A stretch of 64,000 bases of DNA, taken from positions 30,436,573 to 30,500,572 of the forward strand of contig OZ024940.1 of assembly GCA_964017235.1 (NCBI GenBank), read 5' to 3'. Source of the DNA: Sabellastarte sp. h YS-2021 (Eukaryota; Annelida; Polychaeta; Sabellida; Sabellidae). Position numbers and translations under genes: made by a program. How positions within the stretch are numbered: the stretch's first letter is position 1; the number at the start of each line of letters is the position of its first letter. This document shows positions 11,860 to 24,813 of the stretch, one piece after another. The notes under the pieces were generated by a model. That model did not search any database. It saw nothing but the letters and a program-made list of their open reading frames with translations, and was not told the DNA's origin.

Positions 11860-14585
11860 ATGTATTGGAAGTGCAGGTATCGAGGGGGTGATCATATGGC
11901 ACATCAGTCCAAAACCCCACTTAAACTTCATCAATCTGGCTCAGATATTCACAGGAAATTCAGTTCATATCTGACATTGATATTGTATTGGCTTGACTTA
12001 CTCAGGAAACCAATTAAAAATTTCAATTTTCCGGGGCTTGGGGCCAGGCTCAGCCCCCCTCAAATTAGGAAATATCAGGTATATCCTAATACAACCAATC
12101 TGAAGCTCTTCTTTAATTTTGCATATGTTTTAACAATAATTGAGGATATATTAGGCCCATTTGGAGCATTACATCTCTGAAAATAAATTATTTCACCCAT
12201 ATATTGCTGTAAAAATAGCCAAAAATACATGTAAATTACACCAAACCATTACCAAATGTTGGTCTATAATGCTGAAATTTGGCCAGAATATAAGGTGGCC
12301 CATACTAAATCTGACTGAACCGGTTTTAAAATTACATCTGATATAACAGTACTTATAGTTTGGCAATATTGGCTTCAGCTGGCCCCAAATTCGCTTCTGT
12401 GGGGCTGCATTAGGATATACTTAAATTTGGCAAAGTAAGACAAATTTAAGGCTGAAAACCATATTGTTTGCTAGAGCTGGCGCCACTAAATGAGATTCCA
12501 CAAGAATATTCCTTAAGAAATACATAACTGGTCCAAAATACATGTATTGGAAGTGCAGGTATCGAGGGGGTGATCATATGGTACATCAGTCCAAAACCCC
12601 ACTTAAACTTCATCAATCTGGCTCAGATTTTCACAGGAAACTCAGTTCATATCTGACATTGATATTGTATTGGCTTGAGTACTCAGGAAACCAATTAAAA
12701 ATTTCAATTTTCCGGGGTTTGGGGCCAGGCTCAGCCCCCCTCAAATTAGGAAATATCAGGTATATCCTAATACAACCAATCTGAAGCTCTTCTTTAATTT
12801 TGCATATGTTTTAACAATAATTGAGGATATATTAGGCCCATTTGGAGCATTACATCTCTGAAAATAAATTATTTCACCCATATATTGCTGTAAAAATAGC
12901 CAAAAATACATGTAAATTACACCAAACCAGTACCAAATGTTGGTCTATAATGCTGAAATTTGGCCAGAATATAAGGTGGCCCATACTAAATCTGACTGAA
13001 CCGGTTTTAAAATTACATCTGATATAACAGTACTTATAGTTTGGCAATATTGGCTTCAGCTGGCCCCAAATTCGCTTCTGTGGGGCTGCATTAGGATATA
13101 CTTAAATTTGGCAAATTAAGATAAATTTAAGGCTGAAAACCATATTGTTTGCTAGAGCTGGCGCCACTAAATGAGATTCCACAAGAATATTCCTTAAGAA
13201 ATACATAACTGGTCCAAAATACATGTATTGGAAGTGCAGGTATCGAGGGGGTGATCATATGGCACATCAGTCCAAAACCCCGCTTAAACTTAATCAATCT
13301 GGCTCAGATTTTCACAGAAAACTCAGTTCATATCTGACATTGATATTGTATTGGCTTGAGTACTCAGGAAACCAATTAAAAATTTCAATTTTCCGGGGTT
13401 TGGGGCCAGGCTCAGCCCCCCTCAAATTAGGAAATATCAGGTATATCCTAATACAACCAATCTGAAGCTCTTCTTTAATTTTGCATATGTTTTAACAATA
13501 ATTGAGGATATATTAGGCCCATTTGGAGCATTACATCTCTGAAAATAAATTATTTCACCCATATATTGCTGTAAAAATGGCCAAAAATACATGTAAATTA
13601 CACCAAACCAGTACCAAATGTTGGTCTATAATGCTGAAATTTGGCCAGAATATAAGGTGGCACATACTAAATCTGACTGAACCGGTTTTAAAATTACATC
13701 TGATATAACAGTACTTATAGTTTGGCAATATTGGCTTCAGCTGGCCCCAAATTCGCTTCTGTGGGGCTGCATTAGGATATACTTAAATTTGGCAAAGTAA
13801 GACAAATTTAAGGCTGAAAACCATATTGTTTGCTAGAGCTGGCGCCACTAAATGAGATTCCACAAGAATATTCCTTAAGAAATACATAACTGGTCCAAAA
13901 TACATGTATTGGAAGTGCAGGTATCGAGGGGGTGATCATATGGCACATCAGTCCAAAACCCCACTTAAACTTAATCAATCTGGCTCAGATTTTCACAGGA
14001 AACTCAGTTCATATCTGACATTGATATTGTATTGGCTTGACTTACTCAGGAAACCAATTAAAAATTTCAATTTTCCGGGGTTTGGGGCCAGGCTCAGCCC
14101 CCCTCAAATTAGGAAATATCAGGTATATCCTAATACAACCAATCTGAAGCTCTTCTTTAATTTTGCATATGTTTTAACAATAATTGAGGATATATTAGGC
14201 CCATTTGGAGCATTACATCTCTGAAAATAAATTATTTCACCCATATATTGCTGTAAAAATGGCCAAAAATACATGTAAATTACACCAAACCAGTACCAAA
14301 TGTTGGTCTATAATGCTGAAATTTGGCCAGAATATAAGGTGGCACATACTAAATCTGACTGAACCGGTTTTAAAATTACATCTGATATAACAGTACTTAT
14401 AGTTTGGCAATATTGGCTTCAGCTGGCCCCAAATTCGCTTCTGTGGGGCTGCATTAGGATATACTTAAATTTGGCAAAGTAAGACAAATTTAAGCCTGAA
14501 AACCATATTGTTTGCTAGAGCTGGCGCCACTAAATGAGATTCCACAAGAATATTCCTTAAGAAATACATAACTGGTCCAAAATAC
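11860..14585 (+). repeat. Transition monomers between pentamer and dimer domains
   Basis: Monomers start at 11860, 12542, 13223 and 13904. The first is an early F-type copy with cagatattcac and ggaaattcag. The second is C-like, with atggtacatcag and cttgagtactcagg. The third is a hybrid: it has the D-like cttaatcaatctgg, the E-like accccgctt and the C-like gagtactcagg, and is preceded by a private gcaaattaagataa at 13111. The fourth is D-like at its start but has the ordinary attaggaaat and ccggggtttgg. Mixed markers point to exchange or conversion between subtypes. Confidence 0.85.
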
Positions 14586-17500
14586 ATGTATTGGAAGTGC
14601 AGGTATCGAGGGGGTGATCATATGGCACATCAGTCCAAAACCCCACTTAAACTTCATCAATCTGGCTCAGATTTTCACAGAAAACTCAGTTCATATCTGA
14701 CATTGATATTGTATTGGCTTGACTTACTCAGGAAACCAATTAAAAATTTCAATTTTCCGGGGTTTGGGGCCAGGCTCAGCCCCCCTCAAATTAGGAAATA
14801 TCAGGTATATCCTAATACAACCAATCTGAAGCTCTTCTTTAATTTTGCATATGTTTTAACAATAATTGAGGATATATTAGGCCCATTTGGAGCATTACAT
14901 CTCTGAAAATAAATTATTTCACCCATATATTGCTGTAAAAATGGCCAAAAATACATGTAAATTACACCAAACCAGTACCAAATGTTGGTCTATAATGCTG
15001 AAATTTGGCCAGAATATAAGGTGGCACATACTAAATCTGACTGAACCGGTTTTAAAATTACATCTGATATAACAGTACTTATAGTTTGGCAATATTGGCT
15101 TCAGCTGGCCCCAAATTCGCTTCTGTGGGGCTGCATTAAGATATACTTAAATTTGGCAAAGTAAGACAAATTTAAGGCTGAAAACCATATTGTTTGCTAG
15201 AGCTGGCGCCACTAAATGAGATTTCACAAGAATATTCCTTAAGAAATACATAACTGGTCCAAAATACATGTATTGGAAGTGCAGGTATCGAGGGGGTGAT
15301 CATATGGCACATCAGTCCAAAACCCCACTTAAACTTCATCAATCTGGCTCAGATATTCACAGGAAATTCAGTTCATATCTGACATTGATATTGTATTGGC
15401 TTGACTTACTCAGGAAACCAATTAAAAATTTCAATTTTCCGGGGCTTGGGGCCAGGCTCAGCCCCCCTCAAATTAGGAAATATCAGGTATATCCTAATAC
15501 AACCAATCTGAAGCTCTTCTTTAATTTTACATATGTTTTAACAATAATTGAGGATATATTAGGCCCATTTGGAGAATTACATCTCTGAAAATAAATTATT
15601 TCACCCATATATTGCTGTAAAAATGGCCAAAAATACATGTAAATTACACCAAACCAGTACCAAATGTTGGTCTATAATGCTGAAATTTGGCCAGAATATA
15701 AGGTGGCACATACTAAATCTGACTGAACCGGTTTTAAAATTACATCTGATATAACAGTACTTATAGTTTGGCAATATTGGCTTCAGCTGGCCCCAAATTC
15801 GCTTCTGTGGGGCTGCATTAAGATATACTTAAATTTGGCAAAGTAAGACAAATTTAAGGCTGAAAACCATATTGTTTGCTAGAGCTGGCGCCACTAAATG
15901 AGATTCCACAAGAATATTCCTTAAGAAATACATAACTGGTCCAAAATACATGTATTGGAAGTGCAGGTATCGAGGGGGTGATCATATGGCACATCAGTCC
16001 AAAACCCCACTTAAACTTCATCAATCTGGCTCAGATTTTCACAGAAAACTCAGTTCATATCTGACATTGATATTGTATTGGCTTGACTTACTCAGGAAAC
16101 CAATTAAAAATTTCAATTTTCCGGGGTTTGGGGCCAGGCTCAGCCCCCCTCAAATTAGGAAATATCAGGTATATCCTAATACAACCAATCTGAAGCTCTT
16201 CTTTAATTTTGCATATGTTTTAACAATAATTGAGGATATATTAGGCCCATTTGGAGCATTACATCTCTGAAAATAAATTATTTCACCCATATATTGCTGT
16301 AAAAATGGCCAAAAATACATGTAAATTACACCAAACCAGTACCAAATGTTGGTCTATAATGCTGAAATTTGGCCAGAATATAAGGTGGCACATACTAAAT
16401 CTGACTGAACCGGTTTTAAAATTACATCTGATATAACAGTACTTATAGTTTGGCAATATTGGCTTCAGCTGGCCCCAAATTCGCTTCTGTGGGGCTGCAT
16501 TAAGATATACTTAAATTTGGCAAAGTAAGACAAATTTAAGGCTGAAAACCATATTGTTTGCTAGAGCTGGCGCCACTAAATGAGATTTCACAAGAATATT
16601 CCTTAAGAAATACATAACTGGTCCAAAATACATGTATTGGAAGTGCAGGTATCGAGGGGGTGATCATATGGCACATCAGTCCAAAACCCCACTTAAACTT
16701 CATCAATCTGGCTCAGATATTCACAGGAAATTCAGTTCATATCTGACATTGATATTGTATTGGCTTGACTTACTCAGGAAACCAATTAAAATTTTCAATT
16801 TTCCGGGGCTTGGGGCCAGGCTCAGCCCCCCTCAAATTAGGAAATATCAGGTATATCCTAATACAACCAATCTGAAGCTCTTCTTTAATTTTACATATGT
16901 TTTAACAATAATTGAGGATATATTAGGCCCATTTGGAGAATTACATCTCTGAAAATAAATAATTTCACCCATATATTGCTGTAAAAATGGCCAAAAATAC
17001 ATGTAAATTACACCAAACCAGTACCAAATGTTGGTCTATAATGCTGAAATTTGGCCAGAATATAAGGTGGCACATACTAAATCTGACTGAACCGGTTTTA
17101 AAATTACATCTGATATAACAGTACTTATAGTTTGGCAATATTGGCTTCAGCTGGCCCCAAATTCGCTTCTGTGGGGCTGCATTAGGATATACTTAAATTT
17201 GGCAAAGTAAGACAAATTTAAGGCTGAAAACCATATTGTTTGCTAGAGCTGGCGCCACTAAATGAGATTTCACAAGAATATTCCTTAAGAAATACATAAC
17301 TGGTCCAAAATACATGTATTGGAAGTGCAGGTATCGAGGGGGTGATCATATGGCACATCAGTCCAAAACCCCACTTAAACTTCATCAATCTGGCTCAGAT
17401 TTTCACAGGAAACTCAGTTCATATCTGACATTGATATTGTATTGGCTTGACTTACTCAGGAAACCAATTAAAAATTTCAATTTTCCGGGGTTTGGGGCCA

Positions 17501-19359
17501 GGCTCAGCCCCCCTCAAATTAGGACATATCAGGTATATCCTAATACAACCAATCTGAAGCTCTTCTTTAATTTTGCATATGTTTTAACAATAATTGAGGA
17601 TATATTAGGCCCATTTGGAGCATTACATCTCTGAAAATAAATTATTTCACCCATATATTGCTGTAAAAATGGCCAAAAATACATGTAAATTACACCAAAC
17701 CAGTACCAAATGTTGGTCTATAATGCTGAAATTTGGCCAGAATATAAGGTGGCACATACTAAATCTGACTGAACCGGTTTTAAAATTACATCTGATATAA
17801 CAGTACTTATAGTTTGGCAATATTGGCTTCAGCTGGCCCCAAATTCGCTTCTGTGGGGCTGCATTAAGATATACTTAAATTTGGCAAAGTAAGACAAATT
17901 TAAGGCTGAAAACCATATTGTTTGCTAGAGCTGGCGCCACTAAATGAGATTTCACAAGAATATTCCTTAAGAAATACATAACTGGTCCAAAATACATGTA
18001 TTGGAAGTGCAGGTATCGAGGGGGTGATCATATGGCACATCAGTCCAAAACCCCACTTAAACTTCATCAATCTGGCTCAGATATTCACAGGAAATTCAGT
18101 TCATATCTGACATTGATATTGTATTGGCTTGACTTACTCAGGAAACCAATTAAAAATTTCAATTTTCCGGGGCTTGGGGCCAGGCTCAGCCCCCCTCAAA
18201 TTAGGAAATATCAGGTATATCCTAATACAACCAATCTGAAGCTCTTCTTTAATTTTACATATGTTTTAACAATAATTGAGGATATATTAGGCCCATTTGG
18301 AGAATTACATCTCTGAAAATAAATTATTTCACCCATATATTGCTGTAAAAATGGCCAAAAATACATGTAAATTACACCAAACCAGTACCAAATGTTGGTC
18401 TATAATGCTGAAATTTGGCCAGAATATAAGGTGGCACATACTAAATCTGACTGAACCGGTTTTAAAATTACATCTGATATAACAGTACTTATAGTTTGGC
18501 AATATTGGCTTCAGCTGGCCCCAAATTCGCTTCTGTGGGGCTGCATTAAGATATACTTAAATTTGGCAAAGTAAGACAAATTTAAGGCTGAAAACCATAT
18601 TGTTTGCTAGAGCTGGCGCCACTAAATGAGATTCCACAAGAATATTCCTTAAGAAATACATAACTGGTCCAAAATACATGTATTGGAAGTGCAGGTATCG
18701 AGGGGGTGATCATATGGCACATCAGTCCAAAACCCCACTTAAACTTCATCAATCTGGCTCAGATATTCACAGGAAATTCAGTTCATATCTGACATTGATA
18801 TTGTATTGGCTTGACTTACTCAGGAAACCAATTAAAATTTTCAATTTTCCGGGGCTTGGGGCCAGGCTCAGCCCCCCTCAAATTAGGAAATATCAGGTAT
18901 ATCCTAATACAACCAATCTGAAGCTCTTCTTTAATTTTACATATGTTTTAACAATAATTGAGGATATATTAGGCCCATTTGGAGAATTACATCTCTGAAA
19001 ATAAATTATTTCACCCATATATTGCTGTAAAAATGGCCAAAAATACATGTAAATTACACCAAACCAGTACCAAATGTTGGTCTATAATGCTGAAATTTGG
19101 CCAGAATATAAGGTGGCACATACTAAATCTGACTGAAGCGGTTTTAAAATTACATCTGATATAACAGTACTTATAGTTTGGCAATATTGGCTTCAGCTGG
19201 CCCCAAATTCGCTTCTGTGGGGCTGCATTAGGATATACTTAAATTTGGCAAAGTAAGACAAATTTAAGGCTGAAAACCATATTGTTTGCTAGAGCTGGCG
19301 CCACTAAATGAGATTTCACAAGAATATTCCTTAAGAAATACATAACTGGTCCAAAATAC
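14586..19359 (+). repeat. Dimeric HOR, ordinary (N) and F-type monomers
   Basis: Starts are 14586 N, 15268 F, 15950 N, 16632 F', 17314 N, 17996 F and 18678 F'. F types have cagatattcac, ggaaattcag, ttttacatatg and ttggagaattac; F' adds attaaaattttcaat. F-type starts recur every 1364 bp (15268, 16632, 17996). The order breaks where F at 17996 is followed directly by F' at 18678, which suggests loss of an N monomer. The copy at 16632 also has a private aaataaataatttc. Confidence 0.88.
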
Positions 19360-22085
19360 ATGTATTGGAAGTGCAGGTATCGAGGGGGTGATCATATGGC
19401 ACATCAGTCCAAAACCCCACTTAAACTTCATCAATCTGGCTCAGATTTTCACAGGAAACTCAGTTCATATCTGACATTGATATTGTATTGGCTTGACTTA
19501 CTCAGGAAACCAATTAAAAATTTCAATTTTCCGGGGTTTGGGGCCAGGCTCAGCCCCCCTCAAATTAGGAAATATCAGGTATATCCTAATACAACCAATC
19601 TGAAGCTCTTCTTTAATTTTGCATATGTTTTAACAATAATTGAGGATATATTAGGCCCATTTGGAGCATTACATCTCTGAAAAGAAATAATTTCACCCAT
19701 ATATTGCTGTAAAAATGGCCAAAAATACATGTAAATTACACCAAACCAGTACCAAATGTTGGTCTATAATGCTGACATTTGGCCAGAATATAAGGTGGCA
19801 CATACTAAATCTGACTGAACCGGTTTTAAAATTACATCTGATATAACAGTACTTATAGTTTGGCAATATTGGCTTCAGCTGGCCCCAAATTCGCTTCTGT
19901 GGGGCTGCATTAGGATATACTTAAATTTGGCAAAGTAAGACAAATTTAAGGCTGAAAACCATATTGTTTGCTAGAGCTGGCGCAACTAAATGAGATTCCA
20001 CAAGAATATTCCTTAAGAAATACATAACTGGTCCAAAATACATGTATTGGAAGTGCAGGTATCGAGGGGGTGATCATATGGCACATCAGTCCAAAACCCC
20101 ACTTAAACTTCATCAATCTGGCTCAGATTTTCACAGGAAACTCAGTTCATATCTGACATTGATATTGTATTGGCTTAACTTACTCAGGAAACCAATTAAA
20201 AATTTCAATTTTCCGGGGTTTGGGCCAGGCTCAGCCCCCCTCAAATTAGGAAATATCAGGTATATCCTAATACAACCAATCTGAAGCTCTTCTTTAATTT
20301 TGCATATGTTTTAACAATAATTGAGGATATATTAGGCCCATTTGGAGCACTACATCTCTGAAAAGAAATTATTTCACCCATATATTGCTGTAAAAATGGC
20401 CAAAAATACATGTAAATTACACCAAACCAGTACCAAATGTTGGTCTATAATGCTGAAATTTGGCCAGAATATAAGGTGGCACATACTAAATCTGACTGAA
20501 CCGGTTTTAAAATTACATCTGATATAACAGTACTTATAGTTTGGCAATATTGGCTTCAGCTGGCCCCAAATTCGCTTCTGTGGGGCTGCATTAGGATATA
20601 CTTAAATTTGGCAAAGTAAGACAAATTTAAGGCTGAAAACCATATTGTTTGCTAGAGCTGGCGCAACTAAATGAGATTCCACAAGAATATTCCTTAAGAA
20701 ATACATAACTGGTCCAAAATACATGTATTGGAAGTGCAGGTATCGAGGGGGTGATCATATGGCACATCAGTCCAAAACCCCACTTAAACTTCATCAATCT
20801 GGCTCAGATTTTCACAGGAAACTCAGTTCATATCTGACATTGATATTGTATTGGCTTGACTTACTCAGGAAACCAATTAAAAATTTCAATTTTCCGGGGT
20901 TTGGGGCCAGGCTCAGCCCCCCTCAAATTAGGAAATATCAGGTATATCCTAATACAACCAATCTGAAGCTCTTCTTTAATTTTGCATATGTTTTAACAAT
21001 AATTGAGGATATATTAGGCCCATTTGGAGCATTACATCTCTGAAAAGAAATAATTTCACCCATATATTGCTGTAAAAATGGCCAAAAATACATGTAAATT
21101 ACACCAAACCAGTACCAAATGTTGGTCTATAATGCTGACATTTGGCCAGAATATAAGGTGGCACATACTAAATCTGACTGAACCGGTTTTAAAATTACAT
21201 CTGATATAACAGTACTTATAGTTTGGCAATATTGGCTTCAGCTGGCCCCAAATTCGCTTCTGTGGGGCTGCATTAGGATATACTTAAATTTGGCAAAGTA
21301 AGACAAATTTAAGGCTGAAAACCATATTGTTTGCTAGAGCTGGCGCAACTAAATGAGATTCCACAAGAATATTCCTTAAGAAATACATAACTGGTCCAAA
21401 ATACATGTATTGGAAGTGCAGGTATCGAGGGGGTGATCATATGGCACATCAGTCCAAAACCCCACTTAAACTTCATCAATCTGGCTCAGATTTTCACAGG
21501 AAACTCAGTTCATATCTGACATTGATATTGTATTGGCTTAACTTACTCAGGAAACCAATTAAAAATTTCAATTTTCCGGGGTTTGGGCCAGGCTCAGCCC
21601 CCCTCAAATTAGGAAATATCAGGTATATCCTAATACAACCAATCTGAAGCTCTTCTTTAATTTTGCATATGTTTTAACAATAATTGAGGATATATTAGGC
21701 CCATTTGGAGCACTACATCTCTGAAAAGAAATTATTTCACCCATATATTGCTGTAAAAATGGCCAAAAATACATGTAAATTACACCAAACCAGTACCAAA
21801 TGTTGGTCTATAATGCTGAAATTTGGCCAGAATATAAGGTGGCACATACTAAATCTGACTGAACCGGTTTTAAAATTACATCTGATATAACAGTACTTAT
21901 AGTTTGGCAATATTGGCTTCAGCTGGCCCCAAATTCGCTTCTGTGGGGCTGCATTAGGATATACTTAAATTTGGCAAAGTAAGACAAATTTAAGGCTGAA
22001 AACCATATTGTTTGCTAGAGCTGGCGCAACTAAATGAGATTCCACAAGAATATTCCTTAAGAAATACATAACTGGTCCAAAATAC
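19360..22085 (+). repeat. Two near-identical dimers of 1363 bp
   Basis: Dimers are 19360-20722 and 20723-22085. The first monomer of each carries ctgaaaagaaataatttc and ctgacatttggcc, both of which interrupt the downstream open frame. The second carries ggcttaacttac and a one-base deletion in the G run (ggtttgggccagg), which gives the 1363-bp period. Linkers have ggcgcaacta instead of ggcgccacta, so the GGCGCC palindrome is lost locally. The near identity indicates a very recent duplication or conversion. Confidence 0.92.
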
Positions 22086-24813
22086 ATGCATTGGAAGTGC
22101 AGGTATCGAGGGGGTGATAATATGACACATCAGTCCAAAACCCCACTTAAACTTCATCAATCTGGCTCAGATTTTCACAGGAAACTCAGTTCATATCTGA
22201 CATTGATATTGTATTGGCTTGACTTACTCAGGAAACCAATTAAAAATTTAAATTTTCCGGGGTTTGGGGCCAGGCTCAGCCCCCCTCAAATTAGGAAATA
22301 TCAGGTATATCCTAATACAACCAATCTGAAGCTCTTCTTTAATTTTGCATATGTTTTAACAATAATTGAGGATATATTAGGCCCATTTGGAGCATTACAT
22401 CTCTGAAAATAAACTATTTCACCCATATATTGCTGTAAAAATGGCCAAAAATACATGTAAGTTACACCAAACCAGTACCAAATGTTGGTCTATAATGCTG
22501 AAATTTGGCCAGAATATAAGGTGGCACATACTAAATCTGACTGAACCGGTTTTAAAATTACATCTGATATAACAGTACTTATAGTTTGGCAATATTGGCT
22601 TCAGCTGGCCCCAAATTCGCTTCTGTGGGGCTGCATTAAGATATACTTAAATTTGGCAAAGTAAGACAAATTTAAGGCTGAAAACCATATTGTTTGCTAA
22701 AGGTGGCGCCACTAAATGAGATTCCACAAGAATATTCCTTAAGAAATACATAACTGGTCCAAAATACATGTATTGGAAGTGCAGGTATCGAGGGGGTGAT
22801 CATATTGCACATCAGTCCAAAACCCCACTTAAACTTCATCAATCTGGCTCAGATTTTCACAGGAAACTCAGTTCATATCTGACATTGATATTGTATTGGC
22901 TTAACTTACTCAGGAAACCAATTAAAAATTTCAATTTTCCGGGGTTTGGGCCAGGCTCAGCCCCCCTCAAATTAGGAAATATCAGGTATATCCTAATACA
23001 ACCAATCTGAAGCTCTTCTTTAATTTTGCATATGTTTTAACAATAATTGAGGATATATTAGGCCCATTTGGAGCATTACATCTCTGAAAATAAATTATTT
23101 CACCCATATATTGCTGTAAAAATGGCCAGAAATACATGTAAATTACACCAAACCAGTACCAAATGTTGGTCTATAATGCTGAAATTTGGCCAGAATATAA
23201 GGTGGCACATACTAAATCTGACTGAACCGGTTTTAAAATTACATCTGATATAACAGTACTAATAGTTTGGCAATATTGGCTTCAGCTGGCCCCAAATTCG
23301 CTTCTGTGGGGCTGCATTAGGATATACTTAAATTTGGCAAAGTAAGACAAATTTAAGGCTGAAAACCATATTGTTTGCTAGAGCTGGCGCAACTAAATGA
23401 GATTCCACAAGAATATTCCTTAAGAAATACATAACTGGTCCAAAATACATGCATTGGAAGTGCAGGTATCGAGGGGGTGATCATATGACACATCAGTCCA
23501 AAACCCCACTTAAACTTCATCAATCTGGCTCAGATTTTCACAGGAAACTCAGTTCATATCTGACATTGATATTGTATTGGCTTGACTTACTCAGGAAACC
23601 AATTAAAAATTTCAATTTTCCGGGGTTTGGGGCCAGGCTCAGCCCCCCTCAAATTAGGAAATATCAGGTATATCCTAATACAACCAATCTGAAGCTCTTC
23701 TTTAATTTTGCATATGTTTTAACAATAATTGAGGATATATTAGGCCCATTTGGAGCATTACATCTCTGAAAATAAACTATTTCACCCATATATTGCTGTA
23801 AAAATGGCCAAAAATACATGTAAGTTACACCAAACCAGTACCAAATGTTGGTCTATAATGCTGAAATTTGGCCAGAATATAAGGTGGCACATACTAAATC
23901 TGACTGAACCGGTTTTAAAATTACATCTGATATAACAGTACTTATAGTTTGGCAATATTGGCTTCAGCTGGCCCCAAATTCGCTTCTGTGGGGCTGCATT
24001 AAGATATACTTAAATTTGGCAAAGTAAGACAAATTTAAGGCTGAAAACCATATTGTTTGCTAAAGGTGGCGCCACTAAATGAGATTCCACAAGAATATTC
24101 CTTAAGAAATACATAACTGGTCCAAAATACATGTATTGGAAGTGCAGGTATCGAGGGGGTGATCATATGGCACATCAGTCCAAAACCCCACTTAAACTTC
24201 ATCAATCTGGCTCAAATTTTCACAGGAAACTCAGTTCATATCTGACATTGATATTGTATTGGCGTGACTTACTCAGGAAACCAATTAAAAATTTCAATTT
24301 TCCGGGGTTTGGGGCCAGGCTCAGCCCCCCCTCAAATTAGGAAATATCAGGTATATCCTAATACAGCCAATCTGAAGCTCTTCTTTAATTTTGCATATGT
24401 TTTAACAATAATTGAGGATATATTAGGCCCATTTGGAGCATTACATCTCTGAAAATAAATTATTTCACCCATATATTGCTGTAAAAATGGCCAAAAATAC
24501 ATGTAAATTTCACCAAACCAGTACCAAATGTTGGTCTATAATGCTGAAATTTGGCCAGAATATAAGGTGGCACATACTAAATCTGACTGAACCGGTTTTA
24601 AAATTACATCTGATATAACAGTACTTATAGTTTGGCAATATTGGCTTCAGCTGGCCCCAAATTCGCTTCTGTGGGGCTGCATTAAGATATACTTAAATTT
24701 GGCAAAGTAAGACAAATTTAAGGCTGAAAACCATATTGTTTGCTAGAGCTGGCGCCACTAAATGAGATTCCACAAGAATATTCCTTAAGAAATACATAAC
24801 TGGTCCAAAATAC
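22086..24813 (+). repeat. Two dimers with the tgcattgg start variant
   Basis: Starts are 22086, 22768, 23449 and 24131. The first monomer of each pair begins atgcattgg and has atgacacatcag and the marker aaataaactatttc. The linker after it has tgctaaaggtggcgcc. The second monomer at 22768 keeps the one-G deletion of the previous block. The one at 24131 lacks it and has an extra C in the C run, giving 683 bp. The pairs share ancestry with the preceding dimers but have diverged as their own family. Confidence 0.88.
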
